Part shown: positions 42,327-50,477 of the stretch, piece by piece | How positions within the stretch are numbered: the first letter of the stretch is position 1 | Layout of the letters: each line of letters starts with the position of its first letter | Assembly: GCF_006335015.1 (NCBI RefSeq) | Contig: NZ_VDGT01000012.1 | Span: 1-64,000, forward strand | Reading direction: 5' to 3' | DNA length: 64,000 nucleotides | DNA from: Streptomyces sedi | GTDB lineage: Bacteria > Actinomycetota > Actinomycetes > Streptomycetales > Streptomycetaceae | Notes under the pieces: generated by a model | What the model was told of the DNA's origin: nothing | Seen by the model: the letters and a program-made list of their open reading frames with translations, nothing else | Database searches by the model: none | Position numbers and translations under genes: made by a program

Positions 42327-42699
42327 GCCCGCCGGGGGACGCCGCGTTGGGGGCACTGGCCTCCGGACGCGGCGTCCCCCGGCGTTCCCGGCGTTGACCG
42401 CGTCGCCCGCCAACGCGGCGCGGACGAAGGCGATGTGGCGGGGCGTCGCCGCATTGTGTGCCCGGCCCTCGCTCTTTCCTTCGCCTTTCTTTGTCTTTCT
42501 TCGACTTTTCGGCGCGTCCCCGTGGAGCGGAAAGGCTTCACCCGTTCGGGTAATTGTCGCGATATGCGGCGCCCTCTACGGTTTGGGGGAGAAGGGTGGG
42601 CTGCCGTGAGGCTCGGGGTGGGGTGCTTTTCGTTCCCGTGCACGTGTGGGCCGGTCCGCCGCGGTAGCCCAAAGGGGGGCGCAGTGATTCGAATGGGCT
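42327..42699. other. Intergenic region: terminator, pyrimidine tract, promoter area (373 bp)
   Basis: After the terminator at 42331-42383 comes an AT-richer zone from 42465 to 42590, unusual for this window. It begins with about 45 nt of almost pure pyrimidine on the plus strand (42467-42515), followed by an ACCCG-TT-CGGGT palindrome at 42540-42551. This probably holds the promoter and control region of the LysE/BacA-like genes. No gene of its own is seen. Confidence 0.5.
42331..42383. terminator. Strong terminator of the FGGY/ABC operon
   Basis: The 17-nt arm 42331-42347 (GCCGGGGGACGCCGCGT) is exactly complementary to 42367-42383, with a 19-nt loop, beginning 5 nt after the permease stop. 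Confidence 0.88.
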
Positions 42700-43362
42700 G
42701 TGGCATTGCCGGAACAACTGATCCCGTTTCTGTTCGTCGTGATCGTGCTGACGATCATTCCCGGTCCGGATACCGCGCTCGGGCTGCGTAACAGCCTGCG
42801 GGGCGGCAGTTCGGCCATGTGGTGGACCGGGCTGGGGGTGTGCAGCGGGCTGCTGGTGCACGCCACCGTCTCGACGCTCGGGCTCTCCGCCGTGTTCGCC
42901 GCCTCAGCGACCGCCTACGCGGGGCTGAAGCTGGCCGGCGCGCTCTATCTGCTGTGGCTCGGCGCCGGCACCCTGTGGGGTGTCTGGCGGCGGCGGAGGC
43001 GGCGCTCGTTCCCCGAGGCCGCCGAGCCGTTGACCTCGGTCGGTACGGTCCGGGCGCCGCTCACCCGGGCCGTCGCCTTCCGGCAGGGCGTGCTCAACGA
43101 CCTGCTGAACCCGAAGATCGCCGTCCTCTTCCTGACCCTCCTCCCGCAGTTCATCGGCCCCGAGGAGCCGCGCGTGCGCACCTCGTTCGTGCTCACGTTC
43201 GCCTTCGTCGCGGTGGCGCTGGTCTGGTGGCGGCTGACCTCCTCGCTGGTCGGGCTGCTGCACGGCTGGCTGACCCGGCCCCGGGTGCGCACCCGGCTGG
43301 AGTGCGTCACCGGCGGCGTGCTGCTTGCCCTGGGAATCAGGGTCGCGTGCGAGGCGCCCTGA
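42700..43362 (+). CDS. LysE/RhtB family amino acid exporter
   Basis: The 220-residue membrane protein has about six helices and the family pattern. VVIVLTIIPGPDTALGLRNSLRGG is the conserved first helix and loop, and GVLNDLLNPKIAVLFLTLLPQFI the central motif. LysE/RhtB proteins export basic or neutral amino acids and analogues. The start is GTG at 42700 (VALPEQLIPFLFV). Only 83 bp separate it from the BacA-like gene on the same strand; the pair suggests export of an amino acid made by the following genes. Confidence 0.92.
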   Translation: MALPEQLIPFLFVVIVLTIIPGPDTALGLRNSLRGGSSAMWWTGLGVCSGLLVHATVSTLGLSAVFAASATAYAGLKLAGALYLLWLGAGTLWGVWRRRRRRSFPEAAEPLTSVGTVRAPLTRAVAFRQGVLNDLLNPKIAVLFLTLLPQFIGPEEPRVRTSFVLTFAFVAVALVWWRLTSSLVGLLHGWLTRPRVRTRLECVTGGVLLALGIRVACEAP

Positions 43363-43445
43363 GCGCACGGGACCCCTTTCGTTCCGCCTTTCGCTCTCCC
43401 CCGTGTCGTCTTTCCTCTCGAAACCGTCAGGAGAACTGAGAAACG

Positions 43446-44033
43446 ATGACCGAGACAGCGGTGCGTGCGGCCTATCACACGAGGCTTCTGCCGCGTTATC
43501 GATATCGGTCGGTCGCGACACTGGCCGACGAGCCGGACGGGCTGACGTGCAGCGTCGCCGTCGGCACCGAGTACTTCGCCGGGCTGGCCGAGCGGCTCTC
43601 CGGCTATCCCTCCTTCGAACTCGCCGCAGACAGCGTGAGGGAGGGGCGCGAGGACGCGTTGCTGGTCCCCGGCGCCTATGCCGAGGTGCGCGGGTTCTTC
43701 TTCGACCCGGAGCTGGTCGCGGTCGGCGCGTTCCTCAGCCGACTGCCCGACATGGTCCTGGTGGCCTCCGACGGCGGCAGGGCCGACTCCTACCGCAGGC
43801 TGTGCCACCAGCCGGCGACGCTCCGGCTCCTCGACCAGATCGACAAGTCCTTCGACGAGGTCCTCCCGGCGACGTCCAACACGACGGCCGTGCGCGATAT
43901 CGTCCAGGGCCGTCCCGACACGCTCGCGGTGACCAACAGGCTGGTCGCCGAGCACCACGGGCTCGACGTGATCCAGGTTCTCGCGCGCGGGACGCCCATG
44001 GCCTTCATCGTCTTCGAGAGGAAACCCGAGTGA
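43446..44033 (+). CDS. BacA-like protein (prephenate decarboxylase/dehydratase family)
   Basis: The 195-residue protein resembles Bacillus BacA (204 residues), which decarboxylates prephenate without aromatisation at the start of bacilysin synthesis. Comparable segments are LLVPGAYAEVRGFFFDPELV (BacA VPHAYDGIKHFYMRPDL), SNTTAVRDIVQGRPDTLAVTNRLVAEHHGLDVI (BacA STSQAARKVKEGLYDIALTNELARQKYGL) and PMAFIVFERK at the end. The comparison is from memory and must be checked by alignment. The N-terminal TLGPxGTSSE-like motif is altered to TLADEPDGLTCS, so activity may differ. AGGAGAACTGAGAAACG precedes the ATG. Its GTGA overlap with the DUF2000 gene shows coupling. Confidence 0.7.
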   Translation: MTETAVRAAYHTRLLPRYRYRSVATLADEPDGLTCSVAVGTEYFAGLAERLSGYPSFELAADSVREGREDALLVPGAYAEVRGFFFDPELVAVGAFLSRLPDMVLVASDGGRADSYRRLCHQPATLRLLDQIDKSFDEVLPATSNTTAVRDIVQGRPDTLAVTNRLVAEHHGLDVIQVLARGTPMAFIVFERKPE

Positions 44034-44452
44034 CCCCGCAGGACACCGGACTTCGCACGGCCATCGTCCTCGCCAAGCACCTGCCGCCCGGCGTCGTCGC
44101 CAACGCCACGGCCGTGATCATGGGCCATCTCGCGACCCGGCGGCCCGCCCTCTACGACGCCGAGCGGCTGGAGGACCAGTCGGGCAACGAGCACGCCACC
44201 ATCCGCGACAACGTCGTCGTGCTCACCGGGCGGCCCGCCCAGGTGGAGAAGCTCGCCGCCGCGGCCAGGGAGGAGGGGCTGCTCCACGCCGTCTTCTCCG
44301 ACCGCGGCCGGAGCTGGAGCAACGAGTTCGAGAAGTACCGCGCGGAGGTGGCCGCTTCGGAGGCCGCCCAGTTGGAGATCATCGCCACCGGGGTGACCGG
44401 GCCCGACCCGGCCGTCCGCGCGCTGACGAAGAAGTTCAGCTACTACGCCTGA
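44030..44452 (+). CDS. DUF2000 family protein
   Basis: The 140-residue small cytoplasmic protein matches the general form of DUF2000: TAIVLAKHLPPGVVANATAVIMGHLA at the start, then DNVVVLTGRPAQVEKLAAAAREEGLLHAVFSD. The fold is a ferredoxin-like/peptidyl-tRNA-hydrolase-like alpha-beta protein of unknown function. It starts by a GTGA overlap with the BacA-like stop, so the two products are made together and may act together. Confidence 0.75.
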   Translation: MTPQDTGLRTAIVLAKHLPPGVVANATAVIMGHLATRRPALYDAERLEDQSGNEHATIRDNVVVLTGRPAQVEKLAAAAREEGLLHAVFSDRGRSWSNEFEKYRAEVAASEAAQLEIIATGVTGPDPAVRALTKKFSYYA

Positions 44453-44523
44453 GCACGCCAGGCCGCGCCCCGACCCCTCACCGCCCGACGCGGGCCGGGG
44501 CGCGCCGAGCGGAGGGAGCCCCC

Positions 44524-45618
44524 GTGCCTTCCCCACCACCCACGGTGCGCGAGCACTTCCTGACCCTTCCCGCCTATGTCGCGGGCGAGCCCGCCTCGCT
44601 CGCCGTCACGCACAAGCTCTCCTCCAACGAGAACCCGGAGCCGCCGCTGCCGGCCGTCGGCGCCGCGCTCGCCGAGGCCGCCGGCCGGATCAACCGCTAT
44701 CCCGACCTGGGAAACTCCGCGCTGGTCGACGCGTTGGCCCGCCGACTGCCGGCGCCGCGCGAGCGGTTGTTCGTCAGCCCTGGCGCGACCCCGCTCCTGG
44801 ACCAGCTGGTGCGGCTCACCACCGCGCCCGACGAGGAGGTCGTGACGGGCTGGCCCTCCTTCGAGGGCTACCCGCTGGCGATCCGCGCCAACGGCGCCCG
44901 CCCCGTCACCGTGCCGCTGCGCCGGGCCGCCCTCGACCTGCCGGCGATGGCGGCGGCGATCACGCCGCGCACGCGGCTGGTTTTCGTGTGCTCACCCAAC
45001 AACCCGACCGGCACGACCGTCACCCACGACCAGCTGGCCGCGTTTCTTGAGCGGGTCCCCGAGCGGGTGCACGTCGTGCTGGACGAGGCGTATGTCGAGT
45101 ACGTCGACGATCCGGCGGCGCCCCGTTCCGTGGAACTCGTCGCACAGCACCCGCGGTTGACCGTCGTTCGGACGTTCTCCAAGGCGCACGGGCTCGCCGG
45201 GCTGCGGGTCGGCTACGCCCTGACGCATCCGACGATGGTCGACGCCCTGACCAGGCTGCGTCCCGCGTTCGGCGTGACCGCGCTCGCCGAGGCGGCGGCG
45301 GTGGTCTCCCTGCGGGCCGAGCGGGAGCTGGCCGACCGCGTGGCGCGCGCCCGCTGCGAACGGGACAGGCTCGTCGCCGGGCTGCGGGCGGCGGGCTGGC
45401 CGGTCCCGCCCAGCCAGGCCAACTTCGTCTGGCTGCCGCCCGGCCCCCGCACCCGCGAGCTGGCCGCGCGGCTGCGCGCCAACGGCCTGACGACGCGCCT
45501 GCTGGGCGAGGACGGCCTGCGGATCTCCCTGGGCACACCGGGGATCAACGACCTGGTCCTGCACACCGCGACGGAGGACGTCCCGGCGGGGCCGGTGCGT
45601 GGGGGAACGCCCGTCTGA
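44524..45618 (+). CDS. HisC-like class I/II aminotransferase
   Basis: The 364-residue PLP enzyme is of the histidinol-phosphate/aromatic aminotransferase subgroup. LSSNENPEPP, the NPTG motif (CSPNNPTGTTV), DEAYVEYV (PLP-pyridine Asp), the PLP Lys in TFSKAHGLAGLRVGYAL and the carboxylate-binding Arg in GLRISLG are all present. GGAGGGAGC precedes the GTG. As no his genes adjoin, and a BacA-like gene does, I infer transamination of a prephenate-derived keto acid, as BacF does in bacilysin synthesis; phenylalanine transaminase is an alternative. Confidence 0.88.
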   Translation: MPSPPPTVREHFLTLPAYVAGEPASLAVTHKLSSNENPEPPLPAVGAALAEAAGRINRYPDLGNSALVDALARRLPAPRERLFVSPGATPLLDQLVRLTTAPDEEVVTGWPSFEGYPLAIRANGARPVTVPLRRAALDLPAMAAAITPRTRLVFVCSPNNPTGTTVTHDQLAAFLERVPERVHVVLDEAYVEYVDDPAAPRSVELVAQHPRLTVVRTFSKAHGLAGLRVGYALTHPTMVDALTRLRPAFGVTALAEAAAVVSLRAERELADRVARARCERDRLVAGLRAAGWPVPPSQANFVWLPPGPRTRELAARLRANGLTTRLLGEDGLRISLGTPGINDLVLHTATEDVPAGPVRGGTPV

Positions 45619-46109
45619 GGGCGCGGAGACGACACGGAGCGAGGCGGAGTACTCCGCCCGTCCACTGGCCGAACGACGCCGTTGCGCACGGGCGTTGACG
45701 CGTCACGGCGCGCTGGCGCCGGAGGAGTGCCGGGAGTCGCACTGGGCGGAAGCCGGTGACGAGCCGGTGCCGAGCCGGTGGAGACGCACACGCCCGTGGG
45801 GACGGTGCGTCGGCGGTCAGCGGCGCGGAGGCGACGTCGGCGACCCGGTGAGGGGGGAGCAGCGGGGCCGCCGGGTCGGGGAGTTGGCGCGGGGAGCCTG
45901 CCGCGGCCATGTCCCGGACGGCGGCGGAGGCCGACGGGGACCGGCCGTTCGGCGATTGTCAGTGGCGTGGGCCATGCTGTTCCCCAGATCGCCACGGAGG
46001 GTCGCAACGGCCCTCTGGGCTGGGGGTTCCTCTGGTTCCGGCTGCCCGTGAGGGCTGCGGGAGCCTGCGCGGAAACGCCCGGCCCCGGCGCACAGTCAGG
46101 GGAGAGACG
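45619..46109. other. Intergenic region with promoter of the SWIM/vWA/MoxR operon (491 bp)
   Basis: No convincing gene; frames here are Arg/Pro-rich shadows. It contains the damage-type promoter at 45956-45978 and a leader of about 125 nt. No clear terminator hairpin was seen after the aminotransferase stop. Confidence 0.5.
45956..45978 (+). promoter_or_regulatory. RecA-independent (PafBC-type) DNA-damage promoter
   Basis: TTGTCAGTG (45956-45964), exactly 8 bp, then CATGCT (45973-45978). The known actinobacterial RecA-NDp consensus is tTGTCRgtg-N8-TAnnnT; 11 of 12 defined positions match, the one difference being C for T at the start of the -10. Transcription would start near 45985, 125 nt before the SWIM gene. 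The match is seen directly; inducibility is inferred. Confidence 0.6.
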
Positions 46110-46610
46110 ATGGTGGAGAACGCGGAGACGATCCGCTGGGAGCGGCGCGCGACGGCGCGCGTCGTTCCGGGGGCCAGGCCCCGCAAGGTGGTGAAGGTGC
46201 CGTTCGTCGAGCTGGCCGACGGCAGGTTGCAGGGGGTGGTGTCCAGCGGCTCGGACATCGCGCGGGTCTATGTGTCGGCGGTCGAGGCCGGCAGCCACGA
46301 CGTCAGCTGCGGCACCAACAACAACCGGCCCTGCGGGGGCGCGCGACCGGGCGGCTGCAAGCACGTCGACGCGCTGGTGAAGGAGGCCGTCCTCCAGTAC
46401 GGGGAGGAGCGCGTCGGCCGCTACCTGCGGGCCGAGCCGGGGGAGGGCGAGCTGGCGTCGCGGCTGCGCGGCGGCGGGATCAGCCCCGACCGCCCCGCGG
46501 CCGAGGTGTTCAGCCGCTTCCTGCGGCACCTCGCCTATCTGGAGGTGCCGGAGAGCGCGGCGCCGCTGCCGGAGCTGCGGTGGTTCCCGGCGACGGGGGC
46601 GGTGCGCTGA
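46110..46610 (+). CDS. SWIM zinc finger domain protein
   Basis: The 166-residue protein begins with a conserved module around residues 8-100. Its SWIM-type metal site is variant: VSCGTNNNRPCGGARPGGCKHVDALV, with the final CxH as in CxCx(n)CxH. SWIM domains bind DNA or proteins. GGGGAGAG precedes the ATG. The next gene begins within its stop codon (TGATG). In E. coli YehQ-type proteins the SWIM finger and a long following region are, as I recall, one polypeptide; here they seem split into two. Confidence 0.82.
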   Translation: MVENAETIRWERRATARVVPGARPRKVVKVPFVELADGRLQGVVSSGSDIARVYVSAVEAGSHDVSCGTNNNRPCGGARPGGCKHVDALVKEAVLQYGEERVGRYLRAEPGEGELASRLRGGGISPDRPAAEVFSRFLRHLAYLEVPESAAPLPELRWFPATGAVR

Positions 46611-48004
46611 TGCTGGGCATTCAGCTCGCGGAGCTGCTGGCGAACGAGCCGGTCGGCGTGCCCGAGGCGCTGGAGGCGGTGGACGGCTTCGACCGCACGC
46701 TGGTCGGCGGGCTCGGCCGGCTCGTCCCGGAGGAGGCCGCGGCGGTGACGGCGCTGGCCGCCGCGGTCTCCGCCTCGCCGCTGGGCGCGGCGGCCACCGA
46801 GGCCGCCGAGAAGGTCGTCGCCGGTTCCGTCTCCGACGAGCGGCTGGTGACGCTGGCCGCCTCCCGCGCCGCGCTGCTCGGCGCGGTGCACGACGCCCAA
46901 CTGGCGGCGCTGGACGCGGCGGTGGGGCGTCGGCGCGAGGAGTGGCCGGCGCCGGGCGGCGGCGAGCCGCCGCCGGACCGGCTGCTGGACGGCGCGCGTT
47001 CCTGGCTGCGGGAGCTGGCGCTGGTCGGCTGGCGCGGCCTCACGGACGACTCGCTGCGGGGCGTCGACCAGGCGCTGACGGCGCTGTGGGCGGAGCCGGC
47101 GGCGCGGCGGCTCGCGGTGCTGCTCGACGGGCTCGCCGGCGAGCTGCGCGCCTGCCTGCCGCTGGCCACCTGGGAGCGGCTGCCGGTGCGGCGCTGGGCC
47201 GACATGTGGGCGGCGGCGCTGCTGCTGTGCCAGCCGGGTGTCCTGCGCGCCGAGGAGGCGCCGGCGGCCGAGGTGAGCGGCCGGCTGCTGCCGTTGGGCA
47301 CCGAGCTGCACGAGCATCCCACCGCCGTTCAGCTCGTGGTGCACGCGCTGCTGGAGGAGGGCGGCGACCGGCCGGCGCGGCTGGTGCGGTTCGCGGTCGG
47401 CGCGGCCAAGGTCGAGACGCTGACCGGGCCGACGGTGTGGCGGCTGCTGACCGGGTTCCCCGTGCTGCTGCGGGCGTTGGCCGAGCGGCGGGCGCTGAGC
47501 GTCACCGGGCTGTCCCCGCTGGAGGGCGGCGAGCTGCTGTGGGACGAGTCAGCGGTGACGCTCGGCGAGCCGGCGGACCCGTTCGTCACCGCCCGCACCC
47601 AGCTGGCGGGCGCGGTCGCCGCGCCGTTGCCGCCGCTGCGGCGCCACCCGGTGCAGCTCGCCGAGCCGGTGTGGCTGGAGGGGTACCGGGTGAGGAAGGA
47701 CGTGCTGACGCTCGACGGCCACCAACTGCGCCTGGACGTCGAGCACCTGCCGGCCGCCGGCCCCCTGACTCCGCAGCTGGTGGGCGCCTCCACCGCCTGC
47801 GTGGGGCTGCTGTGCTGGGAGGCCGACGGCTGGACCCTGCGACCGCTGGGGGTGCGGGCGACCGTGCGCCGGCAGGAGGTCGAGGTGCACGTCGGGGACT
47901 GGGCGGAGGGGCCGACCGACCCGAAGGCCGCCAAGTCCGAGGCGAAGTGGGGCGATCCCGTCGCGGTGCTGCGCGAGCGCGCGGGACGGTTGCTGCGCGC
48001 ATGA
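46610..48004 (+). CDS. Uncharacterised protein of the MoxR/vWA/SWIM system
   Basis: The 464-residue mostly helical protein is Ala/Leu-rich in its first two-thirds with a more beta-like C-terminal third (LRLDVEHLPAAGP to the end). No catalytic motif, signal or membrane helix was recognised. It starts in the TGATG overlap with the SWIM gene and ends in an ATGA overlap with the vWA gene, so it is an obligatory component of the system. It may be the detached C-terminal region of YehQ-like SWIM proteins, an inference from position. Confidence 0.75.
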   Translation: MLGIQLAELLANEPVGVPEALEAVDGFDRTLVGGLGRLVPEEAAAVTALAAAVSASPLGAAATEAAEKVVAGSVSDERLVTLAASRAALLGAVHDAQLAALDAAVGRRREEWPAPGGGEPPPDRLLDGARSWLRELALVGWRGLTDDSLRGVDQALTALWAEPAARRLAVLLDGLAGELRACLPLATWERLPVRRWADMWAAALLLCQPGVLRAEEAPAAEVSGRLLPLGTELHEHPTAVQLVVHALLEEGGDRPARLVRFAVGAAKVETLTGPTVWRLLTGFPVLLRALAERRALSVTGLSPLEGGELLWDESAVTLGEPADPFVTARTQLAGAVAAPLPPLRRHPVQLAEPVWLEGYRVRKDVLTLDGHQLRLDVEHLPAAGPLTPQLVGASTACVGLLCWEADGWTLRPLGVRATVRRQEVEVHVGDWAEGPTDPKAAKSEAKWGDPVAVLRERAGRLLRA

Positions 48005-49338
48005 CCGACACCGAGCACGAGACGAGCGCACGGCCGGCCGACGACCCGGCGCACGTGCGGGCCATGGGCAACCGCCGGCAGGTGCTGTACTGGCGGCTGC
48101 TCGCCCGCCTCTTCGACGGCGAGGAGCAGCCCTCGCTGGAGAGCGCCGGTGTCGCCGTCACCGAGGAGCTGGGCCTGCCGGCCGCGCTGCTGGACCCGGG
48201 CGTCTCGGTGGACAACCTGGTGCAGCGGTTCCCCGAGCTGGCCGACGAGTTCGCCGCCCTGAGCGGCGGGCGGGAGGCGGACGGCGCGGAGGAGGACCCC
48301 GAGCGCGCGGTGCGCCGCGCGGCGCTGGCCACCAAGCTGCTGCTCAACACGTTCGCGACCGGCACGGGCCCGGTCTCCGCCGCCCAGTTCAACGACTGGC
48401 AGCGGGACGCCGCCCGGTGCCGTCAGGCGCTGGACGGCGACGAGGGCGGGAGAGGCGAGCTGTCCGGCTATCTGTCGGCCCTGGAGGGCGACCTGGTCAA
48501 GCGGATGCGGCTGCGCGAGGTGCTCGCCGACCCGGCGCGCGCCCGGGCGCTCACCCCGAGCATGTCGCTGATCGAGCAGCTGCTCCACGACAAGGACAAC
48601 CTCTCGGGCACCGCGCTGGCCAGCGCCAAGGCACTGATCCGACGCTTCGTCGACGAGGTGGCCGAGGTGCTGCGCACCCAGGTGGAGAAGACCAGCGCCG
48701 GCGTCATCGACCGCTCGGTGCCGCCCAAGCGGGTCTTCCGCAACCTGGACGTCCAGCGCACCGTCTGGAAGAACCTGACCAACTACGACCCCGAGCGGCG
48801 CCGGCTCTACGTCGACCGGCTCTACTACCGGCACACGGCGCGCCGGACGACGCCGGCGCGGCTGGTGGTCGTCGTCGACCAGTCGGGCTCGATGGTGGAC
48901 TCGATGGTCAACTGCACCATCCTGGCGTCGATCTTCGCCGGACTGCCCAAGGTCGACGTCCATCTCGTCGCCTACGACACCCGCGCGCTGGACCTCACGC
49001 CCTGGGTGCACGACCCGTTCGAGGTGCTGCTGCGCACCCGGCTCGGGGGCGGCACCGACGGCACGGCCGCCATGGCGCTGGCCAGGCCGAAGATCGCCGA
49101 CCCGGACAACACGGTGCTGGTGTGGATCTCCGACTTCTACGACAACCCGGCGCTGATGGACGACTTCCGGGCGGTGCACCGCTCGGGCGCCCGCCTCATA
49201 CCGGTCGGCTCCGTCAACAGCTCGGGGCGCGGCAGCGTCAACCCGACGTTCCGCCAGCACCTCAAGGAGCTGGGCACGCCGGTGATCTCCGGCCACATCC
49301 GCAAGCTCGTCTTCGAACTCAAGAACTTCCTCGCCTAG
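48001..49338 (+). CDS. vWA domain protein (YehP-like)
   Basis: The 445-residue cytoplasmic protein has a helical N-terminal part and a C-terminal von Willebrand factor A domain. The MIDAS metal site is DQSGSMVDS (DxSxS) at residues 293-298, the Thr in GGGTDGTAAM, and Asp in WISDFYD. Members paired with MoxR ATPases act as metal-dependent adaptors to AAA+ rings. It lies directly before the MoxR gene (11-nt gap) and starts by ATGA overlap with the upstream gene. Confidence 0.92.
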   Translation: MTDTEHETSARPADDPAHVRAMGNRRQVLYWRLLARLFDGEEQPSLESAGVAVTEELGLPAALLDPGVSVDNLVQRFPELADEFAALSGGREADGAEEDPERAVRRAALATKLLLNTFATGTGPVSAAQFNDWQRDAARCRQALDGDEGGRGELSGYLSALEGDLVKRMRLREVLADPARARALTPSMSLIEQLLHDKDNLSGTALASAKALIRRFVDEVAEVLRTQVEKTSAGVIDRSVPPKRVFRNLDVQRTVWKNLTNYDPERRRLYVDRLYYRHTARRTTPARLVVVVDQSGSMVDSMVNCTILASIFAGLPKVDVHLVAYDTRALDLTPWVHDPFEVLLRTRLGGGTDGTAAMALARPKIADPDNTVLVWISDFYDNPALMDDFRAVHRSGARLIPVGSVNSSGRGSVNPTFRQHLKELGTPVISGHIRKLVFELKNFLA

Positions 49339-49349
49339 GAGAACGACCC

Positions 49350-50477
49350 ATGACCGACAATCTGCTGCGCGCGCCCGCCGAGGTGAAGTACGCCGAGGAG
49401 CTGGACTGGCTGGAGTCCGTCGACGACGGGCCCAAGCCGTTCTCCTGGCGGCTGAGCCCGAAGATGGTGCGCCTGTTCATCCTGGGCTCCGAGCGCGCCG
49501 ACGGGCTGGACCGCGAGATCTCGCAGAAGTGGTTCGGCGACCGCGCGTTCGTGGAGCGCTCCGTCGTCACCCTCGCCTCCGACCGGGGCCTGCTGCTGAT
49601 CGGCGACCCCGGCACCGGCAAGAGCTGGCTGGCGGAGCTGCTGTCCGCCGCGATCTGCCGCAACTCGACGCTGGTGGTCCAGGGCACGGCCGGCACCACC
49701 GAGGACCAGATCAAGTACTCGTGGAACGTCGCCCAGGTCATCGCCCAGGGCCAGTCCCGCGAGGCGATGATCCCCTCGCCGATCATGACGGCGATGGAGA
49801 ACGGCGTGATCGGCCGCTTCGAGGAGCTGACGCGCTCCACCAGCGACGTGCAGGACGCGCTGATCTCGATTCTCTCGGAGAAGTACGTCTCCATCCCCGA
49901 ACTCGACGGCGCCGACGGGGAGAACACGGTCTTCGCCAAGCCCGGGTTCTCCCTGATCGCCACGGCCAACAGCAGGGACCGGGGCGTCAACGACCTGTCG
50001 TCCGCGTTGAAACGCCGGTTCAACTTCGTCCGGGTGCCGGTGGTGACCAACAAGCGCAGCGAGGCGGAGATCGTCCGCTTCCGCACGGCCGAGCTGCTGC
50101 GCCGCCACCGGATCGAGGTGGAGGTGCCGCCGACGCTGCTGGACATCCTGCTCCAGAGCTTCGCCGACCTGCGCGCCTCGGCGGCCAACGCGGCCAGCGA
50201 CGACGAGCGCCTGGAGTCCGCGCTCTCCACCGCCGAGCAGATCGGCGTCCTGGAGGACGCGGTGCTGCACAGCCAGTTCTTCGGGGAGAAGGAGCTGGGT
50301 GCCCACACGCTCGCCAGCTCGCTGGTCGGCTCGCTCGCCCGGCGCACCCCCGAGGACCTGGCGATCCTCAACAAGTTCTGGCACGGCGTCGTCGAGCCCC
50401 GCAGCGAGGGTGAACAGGGCGGCCCCTGGCGGGACTTCCTGGACGGTGGCCGCGAGGCGATCGCGACGCTGTCGTGA
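49350..50477 (+). CDS. MoxR-type AAA+ ATPase (YehL-like)
   Basis: The 375-residue ATPase has Walker A GDPGTGKS (residues 85-92), and in place of a standard hhhhDE Walker B the sequence VIGRFEELTR, as is usual for this subfamily. Sensor 1 is SLIATANSRD and the Arg-finger stretch DLSSALKRRFNFV. The hexameric motor would remodel a target with the help of the vWA protein. AGGAGA precedes the ATG; a GTGA overlap joins it to the DUF5682 gene. Its place in the operon supports a stable MoxR-vWA-DUF5682 machine. Confidence 0.93.
   Translation: MTDNLLRAPAEVKYAEELDWLESVDDGPKPFSWRLSPKMVRLFILGSERADGLDREISQKWFGDRAFVERSVVTLASDRGLLLIGDPGTGKSWLAELLSAAICRNSTLVVQGTAGTTEDQIKYSWNVAQVIAQGQSREAMIPSPIMTAMENGVIGRFEELTRSTSDVQDALISILSEKYVSIPELDGADGENTVFAKPGFSLIATANSRDRGVNDLSSALKRRFNFVRVPVVTNKRSEAEIVRFRTAELLRRHRIEVEVPPTLLDILLQSFADLRASAANAASDDERLESALSTAEQIGVLEDAVLHSQFFGEKELGAHTLASSLVGSLARRTPEDLAILNKFWHGVVEPRSEGEQGGPWRDFLDGGREAIATLS

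Noticed and set aside
38283..42413. A 1376-codon minus-strand open frame opposite the ABC operon
   Set aside because: Shadow frame: its third-position pattern mirrors the plus-strand genes, which have clear Walker motifs and overlapping starts. No family motif in the antisense product.
45619..46100. Open frames upstream of the SWIM gene, including a longer SWIM start at 45909
   Set aside because: They contain the damage-type promoter and are Arg-rich; the ATG at 46110 has GGGGAGAG and a sensible N terminus.
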